From Dakarella massiliensis (lineage in GTDB: Bacteria > Pseudomonadota > Gammaproteobacteria > Burkholderiales > Burkholderiaceae_F): DNA of 64,000 bases. Below are positions 29,756-39,067 of the stretch, one piece after another. Both the position numbers and the translations under genes were made by a program. The stretch is taken from contig NZ_CVTY01000007.1 of assembly GCF_001182045.1 (NCBI RefSeq), forward strand, positions 975,149 to 1,039,148. The letters are read 5' to 3'. How positions within the stretch are numbered: position 1 is the stretch's first letter; each line of letters opens with the position of its first letter. The notes under the pieces are model-generated. The model made no database searches. It had not been told where the DNA came from and was given only the letters and a program-made list of their open reading frames with translations.

Positions 29756-30583
29756 ATGAAATTCATTGATCAGCTTGAGGCCCGCTGGACCGGGTCGGAC
29801 ACCATGCTCTGCGTCGGTCTTGACCCGAATCCCGCAAGACTCCCGAAGACTGCTTCCGGAGCCGCTGTCCCGGTGTTCGACTTCTGCCGCGACATCATCG
29901 ACGCGACAGCGGACACGGTCTGCGCTTTCAAGCCGCAGTTCGCTTACTTCGCTGCCATGCGTGAGCTTGACGCGCTGGAGCGGCTCACCGCGTACATCCA
30001 CGAACGTCATCCGGGGATCCCGGTGATTCTCGACGCGAAACGCGGCGATATCGGCTCAACCGCCCGGGCTTACGCGGTTGAAGCGTTCGAAGTGTACGGA
30101 GCGGACGCCGTCACGCTCTCCCCCTATATGGGTTTTGATACCGTGGAGCCGTACCTCGAGTACGAGGACAAAGGCGTCTTCCTCCTCTGCCGCACGTCGA
30201 ACCCCGGCGGCGCAGATATCGAGATGCTGCAGGCAGGAGAACGAAAGGTGTTCGAACACGTGGCTGCGAACGCTTCCGAGCGCTGGAATACGAATGGGGA
30301 AATGGGACTGGTGGTCGGCGCGACGTTCCCCGAGGAACTCGCCGCGGTGCGGCGTCTTGCGCCGAAGCTGCCGTTCCTCGTTCCGGGAATCGGAGCCCAG
30401 GGCGGCGATATCAACGCCGCGGTCCGCGCCGGTGTCACGGCGTCCGGCTGGGGCATGGTGATCAATTCAAGCCGCGCCGTGATTTACGCGGGGAATGGCC
30501 CTGACTTCGCGGACGCCGCCCGCGCGAAAGCGATTGAAACCCGGGACGCGATCCGGGCAGCCCAGGCCTCTCTCAAGGCCTGA
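29756..30583 (+). CDS. pyrF: Orotidine 5'-phosphate decarboxylase (group II)
   Basis: PyrF makes UMP in the last step of de novo pyrimidine synthesis. The 275-residue length and the motif [18 protein letters not shown] (catalytic Lys95) place it in the longer group II of PyrF proteins, different from the roughly 245-residue E. coli type. Other markers are [14 protein letters not shown] at the start and [16 protein letters not shown] near the phosphate-binding end. It stands alone on the plus strand. Its terminator (30605-30635) is embedded in the end of the convergent gene. Confidence 0.96.
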   Translation: MKFIDQLEARWTGSDTMLCVGLDPNPARLPKTASGAAVPVFDFCRDIIDATADTVCAFKPQFAYFAAMRELDALERLTAYIHERHPGIPVILDAKRGDIGSTARAYAVEAFEVYGADAVTLSPYMGFDTVEPYLEYEDKGVFLLCRTSNPGGADIEMLQAGERKVFEHVAANASERWNTNGEMGLVVGATFPEELAAVRRLAPKLPFLVPGIGAQGGDINAAVRAGVTASGWGMVINSSRAVIYAGNGPDFADAARAKAIETRDAIRAAQASLKA

Positions 30584-30596
30584 TGCCTGATTGCTT

Positions 30597-31931
30597 TCAG
30601 GATGCGGAGGAGCCTTCGGACTCCTCCGTTTTTTTGCTGCCCGAGAGCGGAATCGCAAGCACCTTATCGATGCGGCGCCCGTCCATATCGACCACCTCAA
30701 ACTTCCAGTCCGCCCAGTCGACCGAGTCGCCTTCACGCGGCACGCGGCCGAGGAGCAGCATCACCATGCCGGAAAGGGTGCTGTAGCGGTCCTCGTCCTC
30801 TTCCGGCACTTCGCGGATCCCCAGCCGGTCCTTCAGGTCAGGCGTCGAAATGATGCCGTCGAGCAGCCAGGAACCGTCCGAACGGCGGATCGCCCACTGA
30901 TCGCCGGTGTCCTCAGGCTTGAACTGCCCCGCGATCGCTTCCAGCACGTCACGCGGTGTCACAATGCCCTGCACTTCGCCGTACTCATTCACGACGACAG
31001 AGAGCGGCGTATCCGTCTTTCTGAAGTGATCGAGGAGCTCCATGCCGGTGAGTGTCTCCGGCACATAGGTGACAGGCGTCAGAGCGCTGTTGAAGTCCGG
31101 CTGTCCGGTATGAAGAATCTGCTTCATCAGCATCGGGGTGGAGCAGATGCCCTTCACCGTATCCAGTGACCCGCTGGCGACCACGAGCCTCGAGCGATGC
31201 GAGTTCAGAATCTTATCGATCTTCACCTGCTGCGGATCATCGAGATTGATCCACTCGATTTCGCTTCTCGGAGTCATGAGAGAGCTGATCTGACGGTCAT
31301 CGAGCCGGAACACGTTTTTCACCATATCGCGTTCCTGAGGATCAATGACACCGGACTCGCTCCCCTCTTCGATCATCGCGTGAATTTCCTCTTCCGTCAC
31401 CTGCGGTCCGATGACGTTTCCTTTCAGCACTTTCGCAAGCATCACGTTCGTGGACCAGGTGAGGAGATTCACAAACGGCTTCATGATGAAGGACAGGAAC
31501 TCGAGCGGCCGCACCACTTTCCGGGACGTGTCCTCCGGAGAAATCTGTCCGAGCCGCTTCGGGAAGAGCTCTCCCATCACGATCGAGAAATAGGTAATCA
31601 GCATCACGGCGAGGAAGAGGGCAAGGCCGGTTGCCACCGCGGACGGCACGCCTACGTACTCGAGCGCCGTGCTGATCGGCCCGGCGAGAGCTGTCTCGCC
31701 GATCATACCGGACACGAGGCCGATGATCGTGATGCCGATCTGGATCGTGGACAGCGCGGCAGTCGGATTATCCATCATGCGGAGAATCTTCTTCGCCACT
31801 CCGTCACCATCATCCGCGCTTGGCTGAAGCCTGGCACGGCGGCAGGCAATCAGGGCCGTCTCACTCATGGTGAAAAAGCCGTTGAGGATAATGAGTGCGC
31901 AGAGCACCAGCAAACTGATTATCGCTGTCAT
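30597..31931 (-). CDS. CNNM/CorC-type membrane protein with CBS pair (hemolysin-like)
   Basis: A 444-residue inner-membrane protein. Residues 1-190 form a DUF21/CNNM transmembrane domain (several helices, with SETALIACRRARLQ near the start and YFSIVMGELFPKRLG). About 205-330 are two CBS domains (MTPRSEIEWINLDDP, TPVTYVPETLTGMELLDHF, GVVNEYGEVQGIVTPRDVLEAI-like). About 345-430 are the CorC_HlyC domain. Such proteins are linked to magnesium/cobalt handling in some bacteria; the old hemolysin name is not informative. It is the last gene of the leftward series from glyA. Its Ser/Glu-rich tail is encoded over a plus-strand terminator used by pyrF. Confidence 0.85.
   Translation of the reverse strand: MTAIISLLVLCALIILNGFFTMSETALIACRRARLQPSADDGDGVAKKILRMMDNPTAALSTIQIGITIIGLVSGMIGETALAGPISTALEYVGVPSAVATGLALFLAVMLITYFSIVMGELFPKRLGQISPEDTSRKVVRPLEFLSFIMKPFVNLLTWSTNVMLAKVLKGNVIGPQVTEEEIHAMIEEGSESGVIDPQERDMVKNVFRLDDRQISSLMTPRSEIEWINLDDPQQVKIDKILNSHRSRLVVASGSLDTVKGICSTPMLMKQILHTGQPDFNSALTPVTYVPETLTGMELLDHFRKTDTPLSVVVNEYGEVQGIVTPRDVLEAIAGQFKPEDTGDQWAIRRSDGSWLLDGIISTPDLKDRLGIREVPEEDEDRYSTLSGMVMLLLGRVPREGDSVDWADWKFEVVDMDGRRIDKVLAIPLSGSKKTEESEGSSAS
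30605..30635 (+). terminator. pyrF terminator embedded in the convergent gene's coding end
   Basis: CGGAGGAG (30605-30612), loop CCTTCGGA, CTCCTCCG (30621-30628), then seven T. A perfect 8-bp stem with an ideal uridine tract, 21 bp past the pyrF stop. On the minus strand the same bases encode the last residues (EESEGSS region) of the CNNM protein. Confidence 0.9.
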
Positions 31932-31957
31932 AAAGGGTCGAGTTCTTTTTTAAATTC

Positions 31958-31983
31958 CTGCGTTATCAGGGAGAATAACGCAG
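31958..31983 (-). promoter_or_regulatory. Stem-loop between pncC and the CNNM gene
   Basis: CTGCGTTAT (31958-31966) pairs with ATAACGCAG (31975-31983). There is no uridine run on either side, so it is likely an mRNA processing or stability element within the operon. Confidence 0.35.
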
Positions 31984-31995
31984 ATTATGTGTCTT

Positions 31996-32505
31996 TCAGA
32001 GTGAAGTTTCATTAATCCGTTTAAGGAGTCCAGCGAGAGCCTGTCTCACAGTACTCTCTCTTACCGCGGCGCGGTCTCCCGTGAAATGGCACGTTTCGGA
32101 TTCAATCACAATACCAGATGCCGTTCTTTCCGCAAAACCAAAACACACCGTCCCAACCGGCTTATCGGGTTCCGCGCCGTCCGGTCCGGCAATCCCGGTG
32201 ACAGCCACGGTGTAAGCCGCATCCGACCGGTCAAGCGCACCCTGCGCCATCGCGGCGGCCACGTCTTCAGAAACCACGCCTCGGGAGCGGATCACGCCCA
32301 TCGGAACACCCAACATTTCGATCTTTGAGCGCTCGGTATAGGTGACAAAGCCGCGGTCAAACCAGCCGCTCGAACCGGGAACCGACGTAATGGCGTAGGA
32401 AATGCCGCCCGCCGTGCAGGATTCCGCCGTCGCGATGCGGGCACCGTGTTCGCGCGCCGCGCGTCCCAGCTCTTCGGCGAGAGACTCAATGCTTTTTGCT
32501 TCCAT
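31996..32505 (-). CDS. pncC: CinA-domain nicotinamide-nucleotide amidase PncC
   Basis: A 169-residue stand-alone CinA C-terminal domain. It begins MEAKSIESLAEELGRAAREHG and carries ATAESCTAGGISYAIT (nucleophilic Ser), GVVSEDVAAAMA and AVTGIAGPDGAEPDKPVGTV. The enzyme deamidates nicotinamide mononucleotide to nicotinate mononucleotide in NAD salvage. The start is chosen at ATG 32505 because of AGGAG 10 nt upstream. It lies 26 bp after pgpA, as in many proteobacteria. Confidence 0.93.
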   Translation of the reverse strand: MEAKSIESLAEELGRAAREHGARIATAESCTAGGISYAITSVPGSSGWFDRGFVTYTERSKIEMLGVPMGVIRSRGVVSEDVAAAMAQGALDRSDAAYTVAVTGIAGPDGAEPDKPVGTVCFGFAERTASGIVIESETCHFTGDRAAVRESTVRQALAGLLKRINETSL

Positions 32506-32531
32506 TCTTTTTAATCTCCTATATCGGAATC

Positions 32532-33068
32532 TCAGACGAGAGCGAGTCCCGTCAGACGGGCAATTGCCCAGAGAGCCGCCCACGCCCAGAGCGCTGCGAA
32601 GAGGTCATCAAGCATGACGCCGAACCCCGTATGCAGCTTCCGGTCAACGATCGACGCGGGCGGGAGCTTAATAATGTCAAAAACACGGAAAGCAGCGAAT
32701 CCCGCGGCCGCCGTAAGAAGGCCCGGAGGAATCACTGCGAGAAGCAGCCACACGGCGGCCACTTCATCAATCACGATGGCACCCGCATCCTGAACGCCCA
32801 GATCATCCCCGGTACGGCCCGCAGCCCAAATGCCGATCAGAAAGGCAGCCACGCCGGGAATCCAGAGAAACGAGGCTGGAATCAGCGCTTCAAAGAGAAG
32901 GAAAACGAGTGCCGCGGCGAGCGACCCCCAGGTGCCGGGGCCTGGTCTCAGGCATCCCGCACCGAAAAAGAGAGCGATCGCGTGCGATGGTGCTGAAAAG
33001 GCAAAACGGAACCCCGGCCGCAGCCGGTAGGCAGGGTTGGAGGAAGAATATTTTTCAAGCATTGTCAT
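32532..33068 (-). CDS. pgpA: Phosphatidylglycerophosphatase A
   Basis: PgpA removes the phosphate of phosphatidylglycerophosphate to give phosphatidylglycerol at the inner membrane. The 178-residue protein has several membrane helices and the family text FGAGCLRPGPGTWGSLAAAL near residue 35 and VIDEVAAVWLLL near 100. The start is ATG 33068 (or 33062), behind GGAGG. The neighbours thiL and pncC are its usual ones. Confidence 0.93.
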   Translation of the reverse strand: MTMLEKYSSSNPAYRLRPGFRFAFSAPSHAIALFFGAGCLRPGPGTWGSLAAALVFLLFEALIPASFLWIPGVAAFLIGIWAAGRTGDDLGVQDAGAIVIDEVAAVWLLLAVIPPGLLTAAAGFAAFRVFDIIKLPPASIVDRKLHTGFGVMLDDLFAALWAWAALWAIARLTGLALV

Positions 33069-33098
33069 TCATCCTCCGGGGATCGCAAGGGGCTACTG

Positions 33099-34109
33099 TC
33101 AGGCAAAGTGATCGAACCCGCCGTTCTTCAGAATCACAGCGGCACCCCTCGCGTCATAGACCGTAAGCGACGTGCCGTCGCCGTCAGAAGGCAGAATTTC
33201 GCCCACACGGGTGACCAGGGTGTCCGACGCGATGCCGGCCTCGAACACCGCCTTTCTGAGCGAAGGAGGAGCCGTAAAAATCAGTTCATAGTCGTCACCG
33301 CCTGAAAGCGCAGCCTCGCGCTGCTCCCCTTCAGGAAGTGACATCAGGGCTTCGGATTTCGGCACATCGTCCCAGCTCACACGGGCCCGGACGTGGGAGC
33401 GTTCGAGGATATGGGTAAGGTCCTGGGAGAAGCCGTCAGAGACATCGATTGCCGCTGTCGCGAGCGGCAGAATCGCCCGGCCGAGCGCGTTCCGGGGCTC
33501 AGGGCGGTCCATACGGCGGCTCATCAGCCGGACAGCCTCAGGCGCCGCGGTCCAATGGCCCCAGCGGTACTTCAGCGCGGCATAGGCGTCGCCAAGCGTC
33601 CCGGACACCCAGATATCGTCACCCGGCTTCGCGCCGGCTCTGGTGAGACCGAGTCCCGGGGGCAGATCCCCCATGGCGGTAATGGAAAAGACGGCAGGAG
33701 AATGTTCCCCCGTCTTGGGATTCTTCGGCGTACGGACCGTATCGCCCCCGAGCAGCGCACAGCCTGCTTTTTTCGCAAGCTCCATCAGCCCCTCGGAGAA
33801 GGCTTCAATCCATGCGTCATTTTTATCGGGAAGACCGATAGAGAGGAAAAAGGCACGGGGTGTCGCGCCGGCTGCCGCAAGATCAGAAAGATTCACGGCG
33901 AGCGTTTTGTAGCCGACATTCCGCGGATCAGCGTCTGGCAGGAAATGCGTTCCCATCGCCAGCATGTCAATCGTGACAGCGATCCGGCTGTCGCCGAAAT
34001 CGATAATTGCGCAGTCATCCCCAATCCCTTTGCAGAACCAAGGGCCTGCCGCAGAACCTGAAGAAAAGAACCGGTCAATAATCGAAAATTCGCCGCTACG
34101 CTCCGCCAT
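33099..34109 (-). CDS. thiL: Thiamine-monophosphate kinase
   Basis: ThiL phosphorylates thiamine monophosphate to the active diphosphate. The 336-residue product shows GEFSIIDRFF, GIGDDCAIIDFGDSRIAVT (metal site), DMLAMGTHFLPDADPRNVGYKTLAVNLSDLAA-type text split over short conserved blocks, LLGGDTVRTP, ISVSGTLGDA-like (IWVSGTLGDAYAAL), AAIDVSDGFSQDL and SGGDDYELIFTAP. It is 67 bp downstream of nusB, where a hairpin occurs, and 30 bp before pgpA. Confidence 0.96.
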   Translation of the reverse strand: MAERSGEFSIIDRFFSSGSAAGPWFCKGIGDDCAIIDFGDSRIAVTIDMLAMGTHFLPDADPRNVGYKTLAVNLSDLAAAGATPRAFFLSIGLPDKNDAWIEAFSEGLMELAKKAGCALLGGDTVRTPKNPKTGEHSPAVFSITAMGDLPPGLGLTRAGAKPGDDIWVSGTLGDAYAALKYRWGHWTAAPEAVRLMSRRMDRPEPRNALGRAILPLATAAIDVSDGFSQDLTHILERSHVRARVSWDDVPKSEALMSLPEGEQREAALSGGDDYELIFTAPPSLRKAVFEAGIASDTLVTRVGEILPSDGDGTSLTVYDARGAAVILKNGGFDHFA

Positions 34110-34137
34110 TGATACGCCTCATTCCATACAGCAGGAT

Positions 34138-34161
34138 CCGGACGGAAGAGTTTCCGTCCGG
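34138..34161 (-). promoter_or_regulatory. Perfect stem-loop in the nusB-thiL gap
   Basis: CCGGACGGAA (34138-34147) pairs with TTCCGTCCGG (34152-34161) around a 4-nt loop. No uridine run follows in the direction of transcription. Possible processing or mRNA-stability site between nusB and thiL. Confidence 0.4.
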
Positions 34162-34177
34162 TCTTTCAGACATCCGG

Positions 34178-34696
34178 TCAGGCAGCCCGGCCGCGGGCCG
34201 TTTCTTCCGGACGCAGATCGCGTGCAACCTTGTCGAGCACACCGTTCACGAACTTGTAGCCGCCTTCAGCCGAACCGAAGCGCTTCGCGAGCTCAACCAT
34301 CTGGTCAAGAATCACGAGGTACGCGGTTTCGGGGTGATAGCGGAGTTCGGTCGTGCCGAGCAGCAGAATCGCATGCTCCACCGTGCTCACCTGCTTCAGC
34401 GGACGGTTGAGGTACTGAGAAAACTCAGCCTCGAGTTCTTCGCGGTTCGTAATCGCCTCGGTCAGCAGAGCGCGGAAAAGGCCCTGATCACAGCGATCAA
34501 ATTCCTCAGGCGTAAGGTCGCCCGCTTCGGTGTCCTCCTGATTGATCAGGGAGGGAACGATCAGAGCGAGCGCTTCAGGCGAGCTGAGCGGATTGACCAG
34601 CCACTCGTAGAGACCGAGCAGCGCGAACTGCCGGGCAAAAGCCCGGTCGCGGTTCGTCGGGACCCGGGCGGCTTCAGTCTTGTTGCTTTCCGTCAT
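34178..34696 (-). CDS. nusB: Transcription antitermination factor NusB
   Basis: NusB binds boxA RNA with NusE (S10) and supports rRNA antitermination. The 172-residue product has RAFARQFALLGLYEWL, the C-terminal helices with TVEHAILLLGTTELRYHPETAYLVILDQMVELAKRFG-type conserved blocks, and ends KFVNGVLDKVARDLRPEE. It is 2 bp downstream of ribH, the classical ribH-nusB pair. Confidence 0.96.
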   Translation of the reverse strand: MTESNKTEAARVPTNRDRAFARQFALLGLYEWLVNPLSSPEALALIVPSLINQEDTEAGDLTPEEFDRCDQGLFRALLTEAITNREELEAEFSQYLNRPLKQVSTVEHAILLLGTTELRYHPETAYLVILDQMVELAKRFGSAEGGYKFVNGVLDKVARDLRPEETARGRAA

Positions 34697-34698
34697 GC

Positions 34699-35220
34699 TT
34701 ATTCGCCTGCCTTTTCTTCTTCGTCTTCGGCGTCTTCCGTATCGTCATCCTCTTCGCCATAGGCGGGGAATTCAGTCGCAAGGTTCGCCATCTCAACCGC
34801 CACCTGAGCGCAGGCCTTCGCCTTGCCTTCAATGCGGTCCTCGCACTGTTCGTCGTCTTCGGTCGTGAGGATACCGTTCGCCACCGGGATGTTGTAGTCG
34901 AGCGCGACGCGGATGATACCCGACGCGGACTCGTTCGCAACTAGCTCGAAGTGATAGGTCTCACCGCGGATCACGGCGCCGAACGCGATCAGCGCATCGT
35001 ATTCGCCGGTCTGCGCCATCTGCTGCAGCGCAAACGGGATCTCGAGAGCACCCGGCACATGGCAGACAGTAATGTCTTCTTCCGCCACACCAAGGCGCTT
35101 CAGCTCGCCGAGGCAGTACTCATACTCGCCCCGTCCTGCATACTCGTTGAAACGGGCGATAACGATGCCAATGCGAAGACCCTTTCCATCCAGGTTCTGG
35201 GGGATTTCATCGACTGCCAT
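34699..35220 (-). CDS. ribH: 6,7-dimethyl-8-ribityllumazine synthase
   Basis: RibH condenses the two precursors to lumazine, the penultimate riboflavin step, usually in a 60-mer shell or pentamer. The 173-residue product begins at ATG 35220 ([20 protein letters not shown]), with GGAGTC upstream. It carries [45 protein letters not shown] and [15 protein letters not shown]. The last 20 or so residues form a very acidic tail ([15 protein letters not shown]), longer than in most homologues. No ribB or ribBA gene lies in this cluster. Confidence 0.96.
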   Translation of the reverse strand: MAVDEIPQNLDGKGLRIGIVIARFNEYAGRGEYEYCLGELKRLGVAEEDITVCHVPGALEIPFALQQMAQTGEYDALIAFGAVIRGETYHFELVANESASGIIRVALDYNIPVANGILTTEDDEQCEDRIEGKAKACAQVAVEMANLATEFPAYGEEDDDTEDAEDEEEKAGE

Positions 35221-35244
35221 TTCTGACTCCAAAATAAAAAATGA

Positions 35245-35279
35245 TTCACTGCGGCGCCGGTGTCTCACCGGTGCCGCCT
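35245..35279 (-). promoter_or_regulatory. Strong stem-loop upstream of ribH
   Basis: On the minus strand GGCGGCACCGGTG, loop AGA, CACCGGCGCCGC forms a near-perfect long hairpin between ribE and ribH, with a T-rich stretch (ATTTTTTATTTT) starting about 8 nt later. It could be an attenuator or partial terminator. It does not match the FMN riboswitch core. Confidence 0.45.
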
Positions 35280-35362
35280 ATACGCTTATTCTATCGCAGG
35301 GCAGGGGTTTTAAGCCTCAGACACCGGGCTTTTGCCGACTGCCCCGCAGGTCCCGGCATCCT

Positions 35363-35980
35363 TTAGAGAATGTCGTCGCCTTCACGCAGCTCCATGTTCC
35401 GCTGAACATAGCGGGCGATCAGGTCAACCTCGAGGTTCACAAGGCTCTGAGCCTTGAGGAAGTGAAGCGTCGTCACTTCCATCGTGTGCGGAATGAGATT
35501 GATCGAAAAACGGGGGCCGACAGAGGTGTCTTCCACTTCGTTGATCGTGAGGGAGACGCCGTTCACCGCGATTGAGCCCTTGTAGGCGATGCAGGGGGCG
35601 AGCTTGCGCGGGGCAAGAATCACAAGCTTGTAGCTCTCAGCCACCTGCTCAAGCGACACCACCTGACCGATGCCGTCCACGTGGCCCGACACCAGGTGCC
35701 CGTCCACACGGTCACCAAGGCGCATGGCCTTTTCCAGATTCACGGGGCCAAAGGTGTCGAGTCCCGCGGTCTTCGAGAGCGACTCGGCCGACACATCGAT
35801 CCGGAACCAGTCGTCGCCCTTCTCGACCACCGTCATGCAGGCGCCGTTCACGGCGATCGATTCGCCGATGCCGACCTGATCAAGCCCGAGATCGGGAGAG
35901 GAAATCGTGAGCCGCACGCCGTTGCCGAGCTTCTCGGGTTCGCGCACTTTGCCGATCGCCTGAATAATTCCAGTAAACAT
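35363..35980 (-). CDS. ribE: Riboflavin synthase, alpha subunit
   Basis: RibE dismutates two lumazines to give riboflavin. The 205-residue protein is a duplicated lumazine-binding fold: [12 protein letters not shown] with ESIAVNGACMTVV in the first half, LVSGHVDGIGQV and KGSIAVNGVSLTINEV in the second. Its ATG shares one base with the ribD stop codon. A 142-bp gap with a hairpin separates it from ribH, where many relatives carry ribBA. Confidence 0.97.
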   Translation of the reverse strand: MFTGIIQAIGKVREPEKLGNGVRLTISSPDLGLDQVGIGESIAVNGACMTVVEKGDDWFRIDVSAESLSKTAGLDTFGPVNLEKAMRLGDRVDGHLVSGHVDGIGQVVSLEQVAESYKLVILAPRKLAPCIAYKGSIAVNGVSLTINEVEDTSVGPRFSINLIPHTMEVTTLHFLKAQSLVNLEVDLIARYVQRNMELREGDDIL

Positions 35981-37092
35981 TAGTCTTTCCTCTGATTGCG
36001 TAAGTCAAAGCACAGGTCTTCACCGAGACGCGACACGGAGCGGTATGCCCAGCGCTCAGCCTCAGCAAGACGCTTATAGGGGCCGACGCTCCACATTCCG
36101 CGCCCTTCTCCGATCAGAATCGGAGCGGTGTAGACCACAATTTCATCCACCAGTCCCGCGTCAAGCAGCGCACCGTTCAGCGTCGCGCCGCCCTCCGCAA
36201 GAAGATCATTCACTTCGCGGCGTCCGAGTTCGGACACCAGGGCTCTGAGATCAACCCGGCCGTCACTTCCCGGCAGTTCGATCACCTCAGCGCCCCGCAT
36301 TTCCAGTTCCGCCTTCCGCTTCGGATCCGCTTTCGCGCAGACGATCAGGCAGAGGCCGTCCTCCCCGATCACGCGGGCCGTAGCCGGCGTGCGGAGCGAT
36401 GAATCCACCACCACGCGAAGCGGCTGGCGGATTTCCACCGGATCCCGCCCCGGCAGCCTGACGTTCAGACGGCAGTCGTCAGCGAGCACCGTACCGATAC
36501 CGGTCAGGATTGCCCCCGACTCGGACCTCAGGCGCTGCACGTCCTGACGAGCGGCTTCTCCCGTGATCCACTGGCTTTCTCCGTTCGGAAGCGCGGTGCG
36601 GCCGTCAATCGACGCTCCGACCTTCAGCGTGACCCAGGGCGTACCCCGCGTCATCCGGGTGAAGAACCCCCGGTTGCTTTCCCAGGCCTCTTCCTCAAGC
36701 ACGCCGCAGGCGGTCGGAATTCCGGCTGCTTCAAGCATGGCGAGTCCCTTTCCGGCCACGAGCGGATTCGGATCCTTCATGGCGGCGACAACGCGTCCCA
36801 CGCGGTGGTTGATGAGAGCCAGTGCGCAGGGCGGCGTGCGCCCGTAGTGAGAGCAGGGTTCCAGCGTCACGTACACCGTGGCGCCTTCGATATTCACACC
36901 GCGCTTCTCCGCGTCGGTGAGCGCCTCAATCTCCGCGTGGTGGCCGCCCGCTTTCTGCGTGAAGCCGCTCGCGATGATTTCCCCGTCCCGCACGATCACA
37001 CAGCCGACCGCCGGATTCGGGGGCGAAAGCGGCCTTCCCTTCGCGGAAAGCCGTATCGCCTGCTCCATGAAGTAGCTGTCAGGATGCTGCAT
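35980..37092 (-). CDS. ribD: Bifunctional riboflavin deaminase/reductase RibD
   Basis: RibD deaminates the pyrimidine intermediate and then reduces its ribose chain. I start it at ATG 37092 ([19 protein letters not shown]), with AGGGAGAAG upstream, giving 370 residues. The N-terminal deaminase has the zinc site HHAEIEAL and [18 protein letters not shown]. The C-terminal reductase (from about 150) has [20 protein letters not shown] and [20 protein letters not shown]. The start overlaps the nrdR end by 14 bp and the stop overlaps ribE by one base. Confidence 0.97.
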   Translation of the reverse strand: MQHPDSYFMEQAIRLSAKGRPLSPPNPAVGCVIVRDGEIIASGFTQKAGGHHAEIEALTDAEKRGVNIEGATVYVTLEPCSHYGRTPPCALALINHRVGRVVAAMKDPNPLVAGKGLAMLEAAGIPTACGVLEEEAWESNRGFFTRMTRGTPWVTLKVGASIDGRTALPNGESQWITGEAARQDVQRLRSESGAILTGIGTVLADDCRLNVRLPGRDPVEIRQPLRVVVDSSLRTPATARVIGEDGLCLIVCAKADPKRKAELEMRGAEVIELPGSDGRVDLRALVSELGRREVNDLLAEGGATLNGALLDAGLVDEIVVYTAPILIGEGRGMWSVGPYKRLAEAERWAYRSVSRLGEDLCFDLRNQRKD

Positions 37093-37555
37093 CCGTCTTC
37101 TCCCTCGGCTCAAGCGCCTCGCGAAGGAGCTCGGCGAACGCCTCGGGCTTCTCAACGTTGAAGTAGACCGACGCGAAACGGATGTAGGCAACCTTATCAA
37201 GCTGCCGCAGCTCATCGAGCACAAACTGCCCGACGCGGTCGCTCTTCACCTCGCGTTCGCCCAGCGCCATCAGACGCTGCTCAATGCGGCCCACCGCCTC
37301 GTCCACCTTCTCACGCGGAACCGGACGCTTGCGGAGCGCAAGCGTCATCGAGGCCCGCAGCTTGTCGCGCGCATATTCGGTTCTCGCGCCGCCCCGCTTG
37401 ATGATGGTCGGCATAGCAAGCTCCACGCGCTCATACGTCGTGAAACGCTTGCCGCACTTCGGGCACTTACGGCGCCGCCGAATCGTCCAGCCTTCTTCCG
37501 AAGACCGGGAATCAATAACCTGAGTATCTGGACTGTGACAGAAAGGGCATCGCAT
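37079..37555 (-). CDS. nrdR: Transcriptional repressor NrdR
   Basis: NrdR represses ribonucleotide reductase genes in response to ATP/dATP. The 158-residue product starts [20 protein letters not shown]. It has a zinc ribbon (CPFC...CPKCGKRF) and an ATP-cone with [29 protein letters not shown] conserved text. glyA-nrdR-ribD is a common order in Proteobacteria. No ribonucleotide reductase gene is in the window. Confidence 0.97.
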   Translation of the reverse strand: MRCPFCHSPDTQVIDSRSSEEGWTIRRRRKCPKCGKRFTTYERVELAMPTIIKRGGARTEYARDKLRASMTLALRKRPVPREKVDEAVGRIEQRLMALGEREVKSDRVGQFVLDELRQLDKVAYIRFASVYFNVEKPEAFAELLREALEPREKTDAAS

Positions 37556-37601
37556 GATAAACCTCAGGCAGGCGATCCTCAAAACGGGATCAGCCTGCCG
37601 G

Positions 37602-37641
37602 AAAAAGCAGGCAGCCTTCCTTTCTGACGGGGGCTGCCTGC
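37602..37641 (-). terminator. Intrinsic terminator of glyA
   Basis: On the minus strand GCAGGCAGCC (37632-37641) and GGCTGCCTGC (37607-37616) form a perfect 10-bp stem followed by TTTTT (37602-37606). A second hairpin (CAGGC-GATCC / GGATC-GCCTG, about 37565-37596) lies in the nrdR leader. Confidence 0.88.
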
Positions 37642-37669
37642 CTGTGTGCTGCTACAAAGAAGCGCCGGA

Positions 37670-38929
37670 TCAGCGGGCGTAGACCGGGAAGGCCTTCGTC
37701 AGCTTGGCGACCTCAGCCTTCACATGCTCGAGCACCGCGGCATCTTCCGGGTGATCCAGCAGCTCGGCGATCAGATCAGCCACTTCACGCACCTGCTCTT
37801 CCTTGAAGCCGCGGGTGGTCATGGCAGCGGTGCCGAGACGGATGCCGGAGGTCACAAAAGGCTTCTCGGGGTCGTTCGGGATCGCGTTCTTGTTGGCGGT
37901 CATGTGGCCGGACTCGAGCAGAGCCTGAGCGGCCTTGCCCGTGATGTGCTTCGGGCGGAGGTCAACCAACATCACGTGGCTTTCGGTGCGGCCGGAAACA
38001 ATACGCAGCCCCTTCTTCGTGAGTTCGTCAGCCATAGCGGCGGCGTTCTTCACAACCTGGGCGCCCCAGGCCTTGTATTCGGGGGTCAGGGCTTCGCCGA
38101 GCGCGATCGCCTTGGCGGCGATCACGTGCATCAGGGGGCCGCCCTGGATGCCAGGGAAGACAGCCGAGTTGATCTTCTTCTCAAGCTCAGGCTTGCAGAA
38201 GATCACGCCGCCGCGCGGGCCGCGCAGCGTCTTATGGGTGGTCGTCGTCACGATATCGGCGTAGGGGAACGGGCTCGGGTAGACACCGGCCGCAATGATG
38301 CCGGCGTAGTGGGCCATATCCACCATCAGGTAAGCGCCGACGCTGTGAGCGATATCAGCGAAACGCTTGAAATCGATACGGAGCGAGAAAGCGGAAGCGC
38401 CGCAGATGATGATCTTCGGCTTGTTTTCCTTCGCGAGACGCTCGACCTCTTCGTAGTCGATGTCTTCATCGGCGTTGAGGCCGTACGGCACGCAGCGGAA
38501 GTACTTGCCGGAGAAGTTGAGGTGCATGCCGTGGGAGAGGTGGCCGCCCGCGTCAAGAGACATACCCATGAAGCAGTCGCCCGGCTCCATCAGCGCGAAC
38601 TGCACAGCCATGTTGGCCTGAGCGCCGGAGTGCGGCTGCACGTTCACAGCCATCTCCACACCAGCCGGCTCGCAGAACAGCTTCTTCGCGCGTTCCTGGG
38701 CGATGCGCTCAACGACGTCGACATTCTCGCAGCCGCCGTAGTAGCGCTTGCCCGGATAGCCTTCAGCATACTTGTTGGTCAGCTGGGAGCCCTGAGCAGC
38801 CATAACTGCGGGGGAAGTGTAGTTTTCCGACGCGATAAGTTCGATGTAGTCTTCCTGGCGGTTGTTTTCCGCTTCGATAGCGGCCCAAACCTCAGGGTCT
38901 TCGGCTGCGATGGAGATCGGCTGATACAT
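37670..38929 (-). CDS. glyA: Serine hydroxymethyltransferase
   Basis: GlyA interconverts serine and glycine and charges tetrahydrofolate with a one-carbon unit. The 419-residue product starts at ATG 38929 ([19 protein letters not shown]). It shows [32 protein letters not shown], and the PLP lysine motif [15 protein letters not shown]. It ends at its own terminator, so nrdR may use a separate promoter. Confidence 0.98.
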   Translation of the reverse strand: MYQPISIAAEDPEVWAAIEAENNRQEDYIELIASENYTSPAVMAAQGSQLTNKYAEGYPGKRYYGGCENVDVVERIAQERAKKLFCEPAGVEMAVNVQPHSGAQANMAVQFALMEPGDCFMGMSLDAGGHLSHGMHLNFSGKYFRCVPYGLNADEDIDYEEVERLAKENKPKIIICGASAFSLRIDFKRFADIAHSVGAYLMVDMAHYAGIIAAGVYPSPFPYADIVTTTTHKTLRGPRGGVIFCKPELEKKINSAVFPGIQGGPLMHVIAAKAIALGEALTPEYKAWGAQVVKNAAAMADELTKKGLRIVSGRTESHVMLVDLRPKHITGKAAQALLESGHMTANKNAIPNDPEKPFVTSGIRLGTAAMTTRGFKEEQVREVADLIAELLDHPEDAAVLEHVKAEVAKLTKAFPVYAR

Positions 38930-39067
38930 AAGTGTTGCCCTCACTTAAAAAAATAAAAAATCCTTCCCCCGGCCCCGATCTGAGGCCAAACAGGAAAGAA
39001 TATCAATCAAGTCTGTAGATTATAGGAGAAGAACGGCTGCCGCCTGAAGCGGATTCCGTCTTCTCCG

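Noticed and set aside
35221..35362. FMN riboswitch in the rib cluster
   Set aside because: The gap holds only a simple long hairpin and lacks the conserved multi-helix RFN core.
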